Positions 56,473 to 64,000 of a stretch of DNA of 64,000 nucleotides are shown one piece after another; the stretch's first letter is position 1, and every line of letters starts with the position of its first letter. The notes beneath the pieces are model-generated. The model had not been told where the DNA came from, searched no databases, and saw nothing but the letters and a program-made list of their open reading frames with translations. The stretch comes from Synechococcus sp. A18-25c. Lineage in GTDB: Bacteria > Cyanobacteriota > Cyanobacteriia > PCC-6307 > Cyanobiaceae. The DNA is taken from assembly GCF_014280035.1 (NCBI RefSeq), contig NZ_CP047957.1:806001-870000 (forward strand), in the 5' to 3' direction. The position numbers and the translations under genes were made by a program.

Positions 56473-58200
56473 TCAGGCTAGGGGCTCCCGCGCCTCAAGG
56501 GTTCGGCGTGCACGGTCTGGCTCAGCCCAAACCAACTCCGCCTGACGATGTCGCACGGTTCCTGGGGCCGATCCAGGAATTCTCTGGAGATGATCCACCG
56601 AAGCCATCACCACGGGTACCCGTCGGTTGCCCTTCGCGCGACTGAACCAAGCGGCGAGGTCTGCTGCTTCCTGTACATCCTGATCGGATGCCGCTGCGGC
56701 TGATGCCTTCAGCACTACGTGGCTGCCGGGGCATTCTTGTGCGTGAAACCAGAGATCACCGCTGCGGGCCTGTCGAAGGCTGATCCATTCGTTCTGGCGG
56801 TGGTTACGCCCCACCTGAATCAGCAGTCCACCCGTGGTTGCCAAGGCCAGTGGCTGTGGCTGTCCCGGTGGTGGACCCGCGTGACGACGTTGCTGCTTGG
56901 GGGCCAGTAGCTCCTCCAATTCAAGCTTGAGGTCCTCGAGCTGTCGGCTGCGCTCAGCAGGGTCATCCCATTCCGCCTGGATCAAATCCTCGAGAAAGCT
57001 CTCGCTGCCATCCAGCAGGGCCAGGCGTTGATTGTGATGCCGGAGGCGCTCCTGGATCACGGGAATGGCACGCCGCAACCGTCGGGCTCGTTGATACAAC
57101 TTCTGAGCCCGATCAATGCTGTCGCGGTCTGGATTCTGCTGACAGAGAAGGGTGTCGGCCTGGTGCTGCAGGGTTCCCGCGTTGTCGGTGTCTTCCATGC
57201 GGTCTTGTTGCTCCTGTCGTTGGGCCTCTTCCCGTTCACGACTCACTTGCAGCAATTGCCTCAGTTCGTCGGTCCTGCGCTGCAGGCGACGAGCATTGAG
57301 GTGGTGCCGGTAATAGAGACCCAGGCGGAGGCTGAGGCAATCCCCCACGCCAGCATCTTGTTGATTGTCACGTTGATCGACGCGTTCGTCGTCAGGTTTG
57401 TTCCAGACGCAGTACCCACCCTCTTCCTCGAAGTGGAGTTCGAAGATTGTCTGGTCGAGATGCTTGAGCCATTGCAGCCAGCGATGATGCAGTCGCAACC
57501 ACTGGTCAGGGGTGATGGAGTCCACTGGTGTGGAGGGCAGTAGTGCTGGAGAAGGGTCGGCAGCCGTCGGCGGAAGTGCGATCAGTTGTTTGACCAGCGC
57601 GGGGCTGATGCCCTGGTAGGTCTCCCGCAATGCCTTGCCCAAGGCGATCGGCAGCAGTGACAGGCGTCGCTGCCACTGTTCGATGGGTTCGTTCAGCTGT
57701 GGCGGCAGGCTTTGCAGAGCAGGGGGTGGACAATAGGCATCACCACTGCTCAGCGGCCGAATTCTTGATTGATGCTGCCGCACTTGACGGGCGATCGCTG
57801 TGATGCGCTTTTGCTCATCCAGCATCAGGCAGTTGCTATGACGACCCATGAGCTCCAAGACCAGGGTCCTGACGGCTGCTTCTCCGGGTCGCGGAGCGAA
57901 TTGAAACTGCACCACACGCTCGAATCCCTGTTGTTGCAGGCCGACGAGAGCTAGCTGTCGCAGTCCGTGTTGAACCTGTTGTGCCAGCGTGCTGCCGGAA
58001 CCAGTCCTTTTGGGTGGCCGAATCTGCACGAGCCTGGCGGCCTCTGCCTGCCAACTGAGCTCCAGCCAAATCATTCCCTTCAGCGTGCGGAAACCCAGCT
58101 GGAGACTGTGTGGGTCTGGCTGCTGGGCCTTTTCGAAACGGCTTGGAAGAATCTGACCGCTAAGGTCCGCCAGCACGGCCTTGAGGCTGGTGAGATCCAT
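56473..58200 (-). CDS. RqcH/NFACT-family protein
   Basis: 575-residue protein of the ribosome-quality-control NFACT family. Seen are the NFACT-N region ([32 protein letters not shown]), a long coiled coil (about 285-420), and the NFACT-R/DUF814 segment [19 protein letters not shown] with [10 protein letters not shown]. RqcH adds alanine tails to stalled peptides. [10 protein letters not shown] at 58200 is the usual family start; an ATG 24 bp earlier is possible. Divergent from gmk. Confidence 0.86.
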   Translation of the reverse strand: MDLTSLKAVLADLSGQILPSRFEKAQQPDPHSLQLGFRTLKGMIWLELSWQAEAARLVQIRPPKRTGSGSTLAQQVQHGLRQLALVGLQQQGFERVVQFQFAPRPGEAAVRTLVLELMGRHSNCLMLDEQKRITAIARQVRQHQSRIRPLSSGDAYCPPPALQSLPPQLNEPIEQWQRRLSLLPIALGKALRETYQGISPALVKQLIALPPTAADPSPALLPSTPVDSITPDQWLRLHHRWLQWLKHLDQTIFELHFEEEGGYCVWNKPDDERVDQRDNQQDAGVGDCLSLRLGLYYRHHLNARRLQRRTDELRQLLQVSREREEAQRQEQQDRMEDTDNAGTLQHQADTLLCQQNPDRDSIDRAQKLYQRARRLRRAIPVIQERLRHHNQRLALLDGSESFLEDLIQAEWDDPAERSRQLEDLKLELEELLAPKQQRRHAGPPPGQPQPLALATTGGLLIQVGRNHRQNEWISLRQARSGDLWFHAQECPGSHVVLKASAAAASDQDVQEAADLAAWFSRAKGNRRVPVVMASVDHLQRIPGSAPGTVRHRQAELVWAEPDRARRTLEAREPLA

Positions 58201-58287
58201 CACCTGAAGCGTGCTGCTGGCCATCGCTGTCGGTGGTCTACTGATGTGGGGTGCCTTCCTACCCTGCAGCCTGACTGCGCACAAGCC

Positions 58288-58854
58288 ATGGCCCTGACCG
58301 ACCGCCGAGCCCGGCTCGTCCTCTTGACGGGGCCAAGCGGTGTGGGCAAAGGCACGCTTGTGGCCCGTCTACTGGAGCGTCATCCCGAAGTTTGGCTCTC
58401 GATCTCTGCGACCACACGCTCACCGCGGGATGGTGAGCAGCATGGAGTTCAGTACTTTTTTCATTCCCGTCCATCCTTCGACGAACTCGTAGCTCAAGGA
58501 GGACTGCTGGAGTGGGCAGAATTTGCCGGTAACTGCTACGGGACCCCCCGGCAACCAGTGATGCAGCGACTGGATGCTGGCACCCCTGTGCTGTTGGAAA
58601 TCGAGCTGGAGGGAGCACGTCAGGTGCGCCGCAGCTTTCCTGAGGCTTTTCAGATCTTTCTCGCTCCACCGAGTTTTGAGGAGCTCGAGCGCCGTATTCG
58701 CGGACGTGGAACGGAGTCGCAAGATGCCATTCAGAAACGGTTGGATCGTGCCCGAGCTGAACTGGCAGCTCAGAAGGAATTTGATGCAGTCGTTGTCAAC
58801 GATGATCTGGACATCGCACTGACAGAGCTTGAACGCCTCATGAATCTTGCCTGA
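58288..58854 (+). CDS. gmk: Guanylate kinase
   Basis: Phosphorylates GMP to GDP. The 188-residue product has P-loop GPSGVGKGT (about residues 15-23), [13 protein letters not shown] and the GMP-binding [20 protein letters not shown] is the start. It is followed by a strong terminator 17 bp later. Confidence 0.95.
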   Translation: MALTDRRARLVLLTGPSGVGKGTLVARLLERHPEVWLSISATTRSPRDGEQHGVQYFFHSRPSFDELVAQGGLLEWAEFAGNCYGTPRQPVMQRLDAGTPVLLEIELEGARQVRRSFPEAFQIFLAPPSFEELERRIRGRGTESQDAIQKRLDRARAELAAQKEFDAVVVNDDLDIALTELERLMNLA

Positions 58855-58870
58855 ATGGTTGGCAATGCGC

Positions 58871-58903
58871 AAAAAAAAAGGGAGGACCTCAGTCCTCCCT
58901 TTT
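58871..58903. terminator. Bidirectional terminator between gmk and psaJ
   Basis: Perfect stem GGGAGGAC / GTCCTCCC with loop CTCA. TTTT follows on plus and nine T on minus, so it ends gmk and psaFJ. Confidence 0.88.
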
Positions 58904-58923
58904 CATGAAAAGTGAATCTATGC

Positions 58924-59043
58924 TCAACCCATGGGGTGGAACAGAAGATCGGGGAAGAACCGATTCCACTCAATCAAGATTCCTGCTGTGGCTGTGAACC
59001 AGATGGCCGCAACTACAGGTGCTGTGCTCAAAAATTTCTTCAT
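58924..59043 (-). CDS. psaJ: Photosystem I subunit IX (PsaJ)
   Basis: 39-residue thylakoid protein [20 protein letters not shown]... ending [11 protein letters not shown], a single helix that sits by PsaF in photosystem I. It lies 33 bp after psaF, the usual psaFJ unit, with a terminator after it. Confidence 0.96.
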   Translation of the reverse strand: MKKFLSTAPVVAAIWFTATAGILIEWNRFFPDLLFHPMG

Positions 59044-59076
59044 CGTTTCAGTGGATCAAGGAGGGAATGGGATTAA

Positions 59077-59556
59077 TCAGCGAGGGGAAACAGTGATTTT
59101 GGAATCATCTTCCAGCAGCTTTCCACTGGTGAATTCACGCACTGCTGCCAGAGGCCAGGTGGCTGAAGCAATCAAAGATTTGAGAGCCAACGGGAGATCG
59201 ATCTGGATTTCCTTCATGTATTGCTCTTTGGTGCCGCGAGTGGCCTTGAGGTACTCACGACCCGACCAACCAATGCAACCAGCCACGTAGAGAAACATCA
59301 GGCCGGGATAAACAAAATCACCAGCGTGATCCCAGCGGCCGTCCACAATCAGGTGAGGGAGACCATCTTCACCACACACAGCTTGGCTGTACATGTCGAA
59401 GCGAGCTTTGGCTTGTGGTGTGGAGGCTGCGCTGGCGCGTTGCTGGAAACGGGCACTTTCTGAGCAGGGGGTCAGACCTGCAACATCTGCTTTGGCGACG
59501 GGCGCAAAGCCGAAGACAAGCAGTGCCGAAAGCGCGAGGGCGAAGAGACGACGCAT
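59077..59556 (-). CDS. psaF: Photosystem I subunit III (PsaF)
   Basis: Lumen-exposed PSI subunit, 159 residues. Signal sequence ends near PVAKADVAGLTPC; two cysteines (CSES, CGED) are present, then a membrane helix (YPGLMFLYVAGCIGWSG) and the C-terminal stretch SKITVSPR. MRRLFALAL is the start; a longer frame lies antisense to tsaD. Divergent from tsaD. Confidence 0.95.
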   Translation of the reverse strand: MRRLFALALSALLVFGFAPVAKADVAGLTPCSESARFQQRASAASTPQAKARFDMYSQAVCGEDGLPHLIVDGRWDHAGDFVYPGLMFLYVAGCIGWSGREYLKATRGTKEQYMKEIQIDLPLALKSLIASATWPLAAVREFTSGKLLEDDSKITVSPR

Positions 59557-59632
59557 CGGGACGATTCCTGTTGAGCCTGCGCCGAAGCGGCAGGATGTCA
59601 CAAAACGACAGTAGTGGAGGCGCTCGGTTCGG

Positions 59633-60709
59633 ATGTCAAAGCTGCTCGCCCTCGAAACAAGTTGTGACGAGTCCGCAGCTGCCGTGGTGGAGCTTCGCGA
59701 GGGTCGATTGCACGTGCTGGCGCATCGCATTGCCTCCCAGATCGAGGAGCATGCCCAGTGGGGAGGCGTGGTTCCTGAAATTGCATCCCGTCGGCACGTG
59801 GAAGCACTGCCGCACCTCATTGATCAGGCCCTCGATGACGCTCAGTTATCGATTCCTGATCTGGACGCTGTGGCGTCCACGGTCACGCCAGGACTTGTGG
59901 GCGCTCTGATGGCCGGCTCCATCACCGGACGCACGCTTGCGGCTCTCCACGACCGCCCCTTTGTGGGTGTGCATCACCTTGAGGCCCATTTGGCCTCCGT
60001 GCATCTCGCTGACGAATCCCCAGAACCGCCTTACTTGGTCTTGTTGGTGAGTGGCGGCCACACCGAGCTGATCCGGGTGGATGGTGATTGCTCCATGGAG
60101 CGTCTTGGTCGAAGCCACGATGATGCCGCCGGTGAGGCCTTCGACAAGGTGGCCAGGCTGATGGGGCTGTCCTATCCGGGTGGTCCTGCCATCCAGGACG
60201 TCGCGGTGAATGGCGATTCGACTCGCTTTTCTCTGCCCCAGGGCCGTGTGTCCAAGCCTGGTGGTGGCTTTTATCCCTATGACTTTTCCTTTAGTGGTCT
60301 CAAGACGGCCATGTTGAGGCAGGTCGAGGCCTGCAAACGTGCTGAGGAACCCTTACCGCTTGCAGATCTTGCCGCCAGCTTTGAGCAGGTGGTGGTGGAT
60401 GTGCTCGTGCAGCGCAGTCTCCGATGCTGTGTTGACCAGAGTTTGTCGACTCTGGTGATGGTGGGTGGTGTGGCCGCCAACCAGCGCTTGCGCCGCTGCA
60501 TGCATGCGCAAGGCAGTCAGCAGGGAGTGGCTGTCCATCTCGCTCCATTGGCGTATTGCACCGACAACGCTGCGATGGTTGGTGCGGCAGCGTTCCAGCG
60601 CCTCCACTGGAGCGCGATGTGTGGCTTCAGTTCTTTGCAGCTGGGAGTGTCTGCCCGTTGGCCGCTTGAGAACTGTGCACCTCTGTATCAATCGAATCCC
60701 CCCTTTTGA
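59633..60709 (+). CDS. tsaD: tRNA N6-threonylcarbamoyladenosine transferase TsaD
   Basis: Catalytic unit for t6A37 on ANN-decoding tRNAs. The 358-residue ASKHA-fold product has the metal motif [11 protein letters not shown] (about 109-119), [30 protein letters not shown] and [11 protein letters not shown]. Starts [14 protein letters not shown]. Its stop lies in an inverted repeat before the Hlip gene. Confidence 0.95.
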   Translation: MSKLLALETSCDESAAAVVELREGRLHVLAHRIASQIEEHAQWGGVVPEIASRRHVEALPHLIDQALDDAQLSIPDLDAVASTVTPGLVGALMAGSITGRTLAALHDRPFVGVHHLEAHLASVHLADESPEPPYLVLLVSGGHTELIRVDGDCSMERLGRSHDDAAGEAFDKVARLMGLSYPGGPAIQDVAVNGDSTRFSLPQGRVSKPGGGFYPYDFSFSGLKTAMLRQVEACKRAEEPLPLADLAASFEQVVVDVLVQRSLRCCVDQSLSTLVMVGGVAANQRLRRCMHAQGSQQGVAVHLAPLAYCTDNAAMVGAAAFQRLHWSAMCGFSSLQLGVSARWPLENCAPLYQSNPPF

Positions 60710-60736
60710 GATGCAACACATAGGGTGATTGCATCT
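60709..60736. promoter_or_regulatory. 8-bp dyad upstream of the Hlip gene
   Basis: AGATGCAA (60709-60716) and TTGCATCT (60729-60736), spaced by 12 bp so the half-site centres are two DNA turns apart, 16 bp before the hli ATG. A good candidate operator or RNA hairpin. Confidence 0.5.
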
Positions 60737-60752
60737 GATTTGGGGTGCGGGG

Positions 60753-60929
60753 ATGACAGTTGACCCCCATCAAGAGTCCAAGGTCGAACCGGTGGATTCT
60801 GTTGAGCTGAATTCCTGGCGCAGGGGTTTCACCCCTCAGGCTGAGATTTGGAACGGTCGCCTGGCCATGCTTGGGTTGTCAGCCGGACTGGCATTTCTGT
60901 TGTTGATCAGACTCTTCGCAGCCGGCTGA
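60753..60929 (+). CDS. hli: High light-inducible protein (Hlip)
   Basis: 58-residue single-helix chlorophyll-binding protein of the CAB/ELIP family. Motif AEIWNGRLAMLGL has the ligand Glu and Asn of ExxNGRxAM, then LSAGLAFLLLIRLF as the helix. ATG at 60753 (MTVDPHQESK) is used; an ATG 24 bp earlier is unlikely. Protects photosystems and aids chlorophyll recycling. Lies 43 bp after tsaD. Confidence 0.92.
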   Translation: MTVDPHQESKVEPVDSVELNSWRRGFTPQAEIWNGRLAMLGLSAGLAFLLLIRLFAAG

Positions 60930-61008
60930 CGCGTTGTTCGGTTGTTCTTCTGAGGGATTGTTTTGCCAATGGCTGGTTTTCAAGGTGGTGGTGTCTGAAT
61001 GGATTTGA

Positions 61009-62181
61009 TCAAGTTCCACCACGACCACGCAGAGCTTGGGCTAGTTCATTGGGTTTGAGACTTACGGCAACCGCTTGATCGGCGTCAACACGACCTTCCT
61101 CCACCAGCCTCTGAAGCGATTGGTTGGTGGTGACCATGCCATCGAACCGGCTGCGCTCCATGATGTTTTCAACCTCATCCAGGGCTCCCCGTTGGATGTA
61201 GTCCTTGCAAGCATCTGTGTTGATCAGGATGTCGTGAAACGCGGCGCGCTTGCCGTCGTTGGTGCGGATGAGTCCCTGAGCAATCACCCCGAGCAGGGCT
61301 TCCGACAGGGATCGTCGAATGCTGTCTTGATCTTCTGGAGGAAACATTCCTAGAACACGCTCCACGGTCTTGACAGCAGAGTTGGTGTGCAGCGTCCCAA
61401 ACACCAGATGTCCGGTTTGGGAGGCTTCCAGTGCCGTGTTGAGTGACTCCTGATCGCGAATTTCACCCACGAGGATCACATCGGGATCCTCACGTAATGC
61501 TGCCCGGAGGGCATTGTGGAATTGGTGCGTGTGCAGACCCACCTCCCGATGGCGGATCAGGGAGCGCTGGCTGGAATGCACGAATTCAACGGGGTCCTCG
61601 ATGGTGAGGATGTGACGACTCTGATGACGGTTGATCCAATCGATCATCGCGGCCAGTGTTGTGCTTTTGCCAGATCCTGTTGGCCCCGTGACCAGCACCA
61701 GCCCCTTGGGTCTGATGGCTAGATCTCTTAAAACATCGGGAAGTTGCAACGCCTCAAGGCTGAGGATGGTCTGGGGAATCAGACGCAGAACCATGGCTGG
61801 CCCCCTCAAGGAATCCAACAGGTTGATGCGCACGCGCACAAACGGGAACGCATGGGCGCCGTCGAACTCCTTCGACCGAAAGAAGTCATCAATCTGTTGA
61901 GGAGAGAGAATCTCCTGGAGCCAGCCCTGAAAGGTTTCCTGCGTGGCAACAGGCCATTCGGTCTGGAGCATTTCGCCTCGGGCTCGGTACCGGGGTGATT
62001 CCCCGACGCCAAGGTGCACATCGGAATGTCCTCGCTCATTTGCGATCTGGACAATGCGTTCCAGGCTCGGTGCTGACTCCAGATCGGAGGGCATGGCTCT
62101 GATCGGTGCCGGTGTCGGATGACGGTGGGGAACTGGAACCGTGGTGGACGGGAACCCTGGGGGGAAAATCGTTTGACTCAC
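61009..62181 (-). CDS. pilT: PilT-type twitching/retraction ATPase
   Basis: 390-residue secretion ATPase for type IV pilus retraction. Walker A GPTGSGKSTT (about 165-174), Asp box LTIEDPVEF, Walker B DVILVGEIRD and His box GHLVFGTLHTNSA are intact. A proline-rich N-terminal extension of about 35 residues precedes the core. No other pilus gene is near. Could also act in DNA uptake. Confidence 0.92.
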   Translation of the reverse strand: MSQTIFPPGFPSTTVPVPHRHPTPAPIRAMPSDLESAPSLERIVQIANERGHSDVHLGVGESPRYRARGEMLQTEWPVATQETFQGWLQEILSPQQIDDFFRSKEFDGAHAFPFVRVRINLLDSLRGPAMVLRLIPQTILSLEALQLPDVLRDLAIRPKGLVLVTGPTGSGKSTTLAAMIDWINRHQSRHILTIEDPVEFVHSSQRSLIRHREVGLHTHQFHNALRAALREDPDVILVGEIRDQESLNTALEASQTGHLVFGTLHTNSAVKTVERVLGMFPPEDQDSIRRSLSEALLGVIAQGLIRTNDGKRAAFHDILINTDACKDYIQRGALDEVENIMERSRFDGMVTTNQSLQRLVEEGRVDADQAVAVSLKPNELAQALRGRGGT

Positions 62182-62291
62182 GCCGGCTCCGCTGCTGGGT
62201 TCAGCTTCGCTGAGATCACTGACCTGGCGAGTGAAGGCTTGGTGGGAGCTTGGTGAAACGCGATTAAGATTTCGCCATCAGTTTTCTATCT

Positions 62292-63404
62292 ATGGCTGCC
62301 AAGCCCCGCGTCACAATCGTGCTTGGCACTCGTCCAGAAGCCATCAAACTGGCCCCTGTCATTCAGGAATTCCGTGCCTGCGATGCCCTCGACACCCGCG
62401 TGGTGCTGACGGGACAGCACCGTGAAATGGTGTCTCAGGTGATGGATCTGTTCCGTCTGAAACCGGATCAGGATCTCAATCTGATGGCCCCGCGTCAGAC
62501 ACTGACGCATGTCACCTGTGCTGCCCTGCAGGGGCTCCGCGACGATTTCCAGGCGTTCCCACCTGGACTGGTGCTCGTTCAAGGCGATACCACCACCGCT
62601 TTCGCTGCTGCCCTAGCGGCCTTCTATGAGCAAATCCCGGTCGGTCATGTGGAAGCTGGCCTGCGGACCGACAACCTGCTGGATCCCTTCCCAGAGGAAG
62701 CCAACCGCCGGCTGATTTCACAGGTGTCGCAGCTGCATTTCGCCCCAACACACCGCTCCCACGACAACCTTCAGGCCTCTGCTGTGGTCGGTCGGGTAAT
62801 AGTCACGGGAAACACTGTGATCGACGCTCTGCTGCGGATGGCAAAGCAAGCCCCATCGCTCGATGATCTGCCCATCGATTGGGCTCATCAGAAGGTGATC
62901 CTGGCCACGGTGCATCGACGGGAAAACTGGGGTGAGCGTCTGAAAAGCATTGCGGCAGGCATGCGCCTGGTGATTGAGAGTCATCCGGATACTGTGCTGT
63001 TGCTGCCGCTTCACCGCAATCCCACGGTGCGTGAGCCCCTGCAGGCTCTTCTCGGTGACCATCCCAGGGTCGTGCTCACCGAGCCACTCGATTACGACAG
63101 GCTGGTGGCGGCCATGAAGGGATGCACGCTCCTGCTTACCGACTCAGGCGGACTGCAGGAAGAAGCCCCGGCCCTTGGGAAGCCCGTTTTGGTGCTGCGC
63201 AGAACCACCGAACGTCCCGAGGCTGTGGATGCAGGAACCGCTCGCTTGATTGGCACCGACAGTGCGTCGATTGCCCGTGAAGCCTCGCTTCTGCTCGATG
63301 ATCCCGAGGCTTATGACCAGATGGCCCGAGCGGTGAATCCATTCGGCGACGGCCTGGCCAGTGGTCGGATTCTTGAGGCTGCCCGTGGTCTGCTGGAGGT
63401 CTGA
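62292..63404 (+). CDS. wecB: UDP-N-acetylglucosamine 2-epimerase
   Basis: Non-hydrolysing epimerase, makes UDP-ManNAc for surface polysaccharide. The 370-residue product has GTRPEAIKLAPVI, GHVEAGLRTDNLLDPFPEE and TDSGGLQEEAPALGKPVL. A TAAGAT at 62265-62270 may be its -10. It overlaps the DUF1643 gene by 20 bp. Confidence 0.93.
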   Translation: MAAKPRVTIVLGTRPEAIKLAPVIQEFRACDALDTRVVLTGQHREMVSQVMDLFRLKPDQDLNLMAPRQTLTHVTCAALQGLRDDFQAFPPGLVLVQGDTTTAFAAALAAFYEQIPVGHVEAGLRTDNLLDPFPEEANRRLISQVSQLHFAPTHRSHDNLQASAVVGRVIVTGNTVIDALLRMAKQAPSLDDLPIDWAHQKVILATVHRRENWGERLKSIAAGMRLVIESHPDTVLLLPLHRNPTVREPLQALLGDHPRVVLTEPLDYDRLVAAMKGCTLLLTDSGGLQEEAPALGKPVLVLRRTTERPEAVDAGTARLIGTDSASIAREASLLLDDPEAYDQMARAVNPFGDGLASGRILEAARGLLEV

Positions 63405-63930
63405 AGCCTCCTTCAGCACCTGCGGCCAGTACCGATGGGAGCTTCAGCGTGTCGTTTCAACACCCGCACAGGATGAGCGTCGGCGCGTTCTTCTGTTTGT
63501 GGGGTTGAATCCTTCCCGCGCTGATGCAGATCGTGACGACCCAACCCTTCGGCGGCTGAAGGGATTTGCCCAGGCCTGGGGGCATCATCAGCTTGTGGTG
63601 CTCAATCTGTTCGCTCGGATTTCACCGGCTCCTGTGGCCCTACGACGTTGCGCCGATCCGGTCGGCGAGAACACCGACCGGGTCTTGATCCGCTGGTTCC
63701 AAGGTTGGGCATCTCACCCTGGTTGGGATCTCTGGCTCGGTTGGGGTGCCGCCGGTGGTTTGCACCAAAGGGATCAGCAAGTGGTGCAGATGCTGAAACA
63801 GTCCCTGAGGCACCGACGAGCAGGGACGGCCCCGCTGGCCATGGGCACCACCCGAAGCGGGCAACCGCGTCATCCTCTCTATCTTTCGAGTGGGAGCTCA
63901 CCCACACCCTGGACCTGTACGGTTCGCTGA
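63385..63930 (+). CDS. DUF1643 family protein
   Basis: 181-residue protein with the DUF1643 core: LLFVGLNPSRADADRDDPTLRRLKGFAQAWG and LVVLNLFARISPAP. Start is GTG at 63385, which has GAGG six nt upstream; it overlaps wecB. Family function is unknown. Confidence 0.78.
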   Translation: MVCWRSEASFSTCGQYRWELQRVVSTPAQDERRRVLLFVGLNPSRADADRDDPTLRRLKGFAQAWGHHQLVVLNLFARISPAPVALRRCADPVGENTDRVLIRWFQGWASHPGWDLWLGWGAAGGLHQRDQQVVQMLKQSLRHRRAGTAPLAMGTTRSGQPRHPLYLSSGSSPTPWTCTVR

Positions 63931-64000
63931 TGACACGTACCCCCCGTCGCTATCGCATTTCGCTCCACTTATCTGGAGGTCAGACGGAGGTGGTTCATTT
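63930..64000 (+). CDS. Partial CDS at window edge, unknown
   Basis: ATG at 63930 overlaps the previous stop (TGATG) and reads MTRTPRRYRISLHLSGGQTE to the window end, 23 codons. Too short to name. Confidence 0.5.
   Translation, partial: MTRTPRRYRISLHLSGGQTEVVH

Overview
The window is a gene-dense, GC-rich stretch of a cyanobacterial chromosome. Oxygenic photosynthesis genes (psaF, psaJ, petA, petC, ndhB, an Hlip), vipp1, a cyAbrB-type regulator, DUF3067, DUF2808, DUF2232 and Ycf46-like proteins all point to a cyanobacterium. The compact spacing, many 1-30 bp gene overlaps and small genome style suggest a marine picocyanobacterium of the Synechococcus/Cyanobium group. That placement is inference from gene content and style, not from a database search. 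I see no insertion sequence, prophage, CRISPR array or rRNA. The largest gap without a gene is about 230 bp (35836-36062, between ctaC and ctaA), so no gene-free stretch exceeds 300 bp.

Layout. 1-11159, mostly minus strand: pnp (cut by the window edge), rpsN, an RseP-type protease, serS, a tiny membrane protein, ycf46, DUF177/yceD, yidC, a PH-domain protein, rnpA, rpmH, a DUF2808 protein, aroH and sppA. This is a core block for translation, membrane insertion and RNA processing. 11213-19836, mostly plus: an exporter-glycosyltransferase-ArnT-like trio, DUF721 (minus), vipp1, thioredoxin, an aminotransferase, birA and an M23 peptidase. 19831-22902, minus: an OmpR-type response regulator with a suspicious early stop, an ABC ATPase and ndhB. 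23030-29133, plus: topA, a lipoprotein, a DUF2232 membrane protein, a CobT-like enzyme and a Tat-exported binding protein. 29122-30854, minus: a ferredoxin-like aldo/keto reductase and a DUF151 nuclease. 30911-32222, plus: ribE and an HdeD-like protein. 32276-39928: cyAbrB and ctaCDE (minus) facing ctaA-ctaB and an ABC-2 exporter (plus), together a complete aa3-type oxidase module. 39933-41577: a low-complexity protein, nanE and a small secreted protein. 41602-48863: groEL2, fabG, a K+ channel, a GT9 protein, ldcA and ubiA (minus), with ispD and a 58-codon membrane ORF on plus. 48965-52043: ppx, a RodZ-like protein, a small ORF and tRNA-Val(CAC). 52083-58200: cobM, lgt, petA, petC, tatC and an RqcH/NFACT protein (minus), with DUF3067 on plus. 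58288-64000: gmk, psaJ-psaF, tsaD, hli, pilT, wecB and DUF1643.

I did not find a clear new multi-gene defence or mobile system. The more unusual signals are small. They are: a nonsense codon inside the conserved wing of the response regulator; a swapped active-site carboxylate in AroH; a changed biotin-loop motif in BirA; a perfect 24-bp palindrome between nanE and a small secreted protein; a compound inverted repeat in front of ctaC; a terminator-like hairpin inside the first codons of lgt, just after petA; and an 8-bp dyad in front of the Hlip gene.
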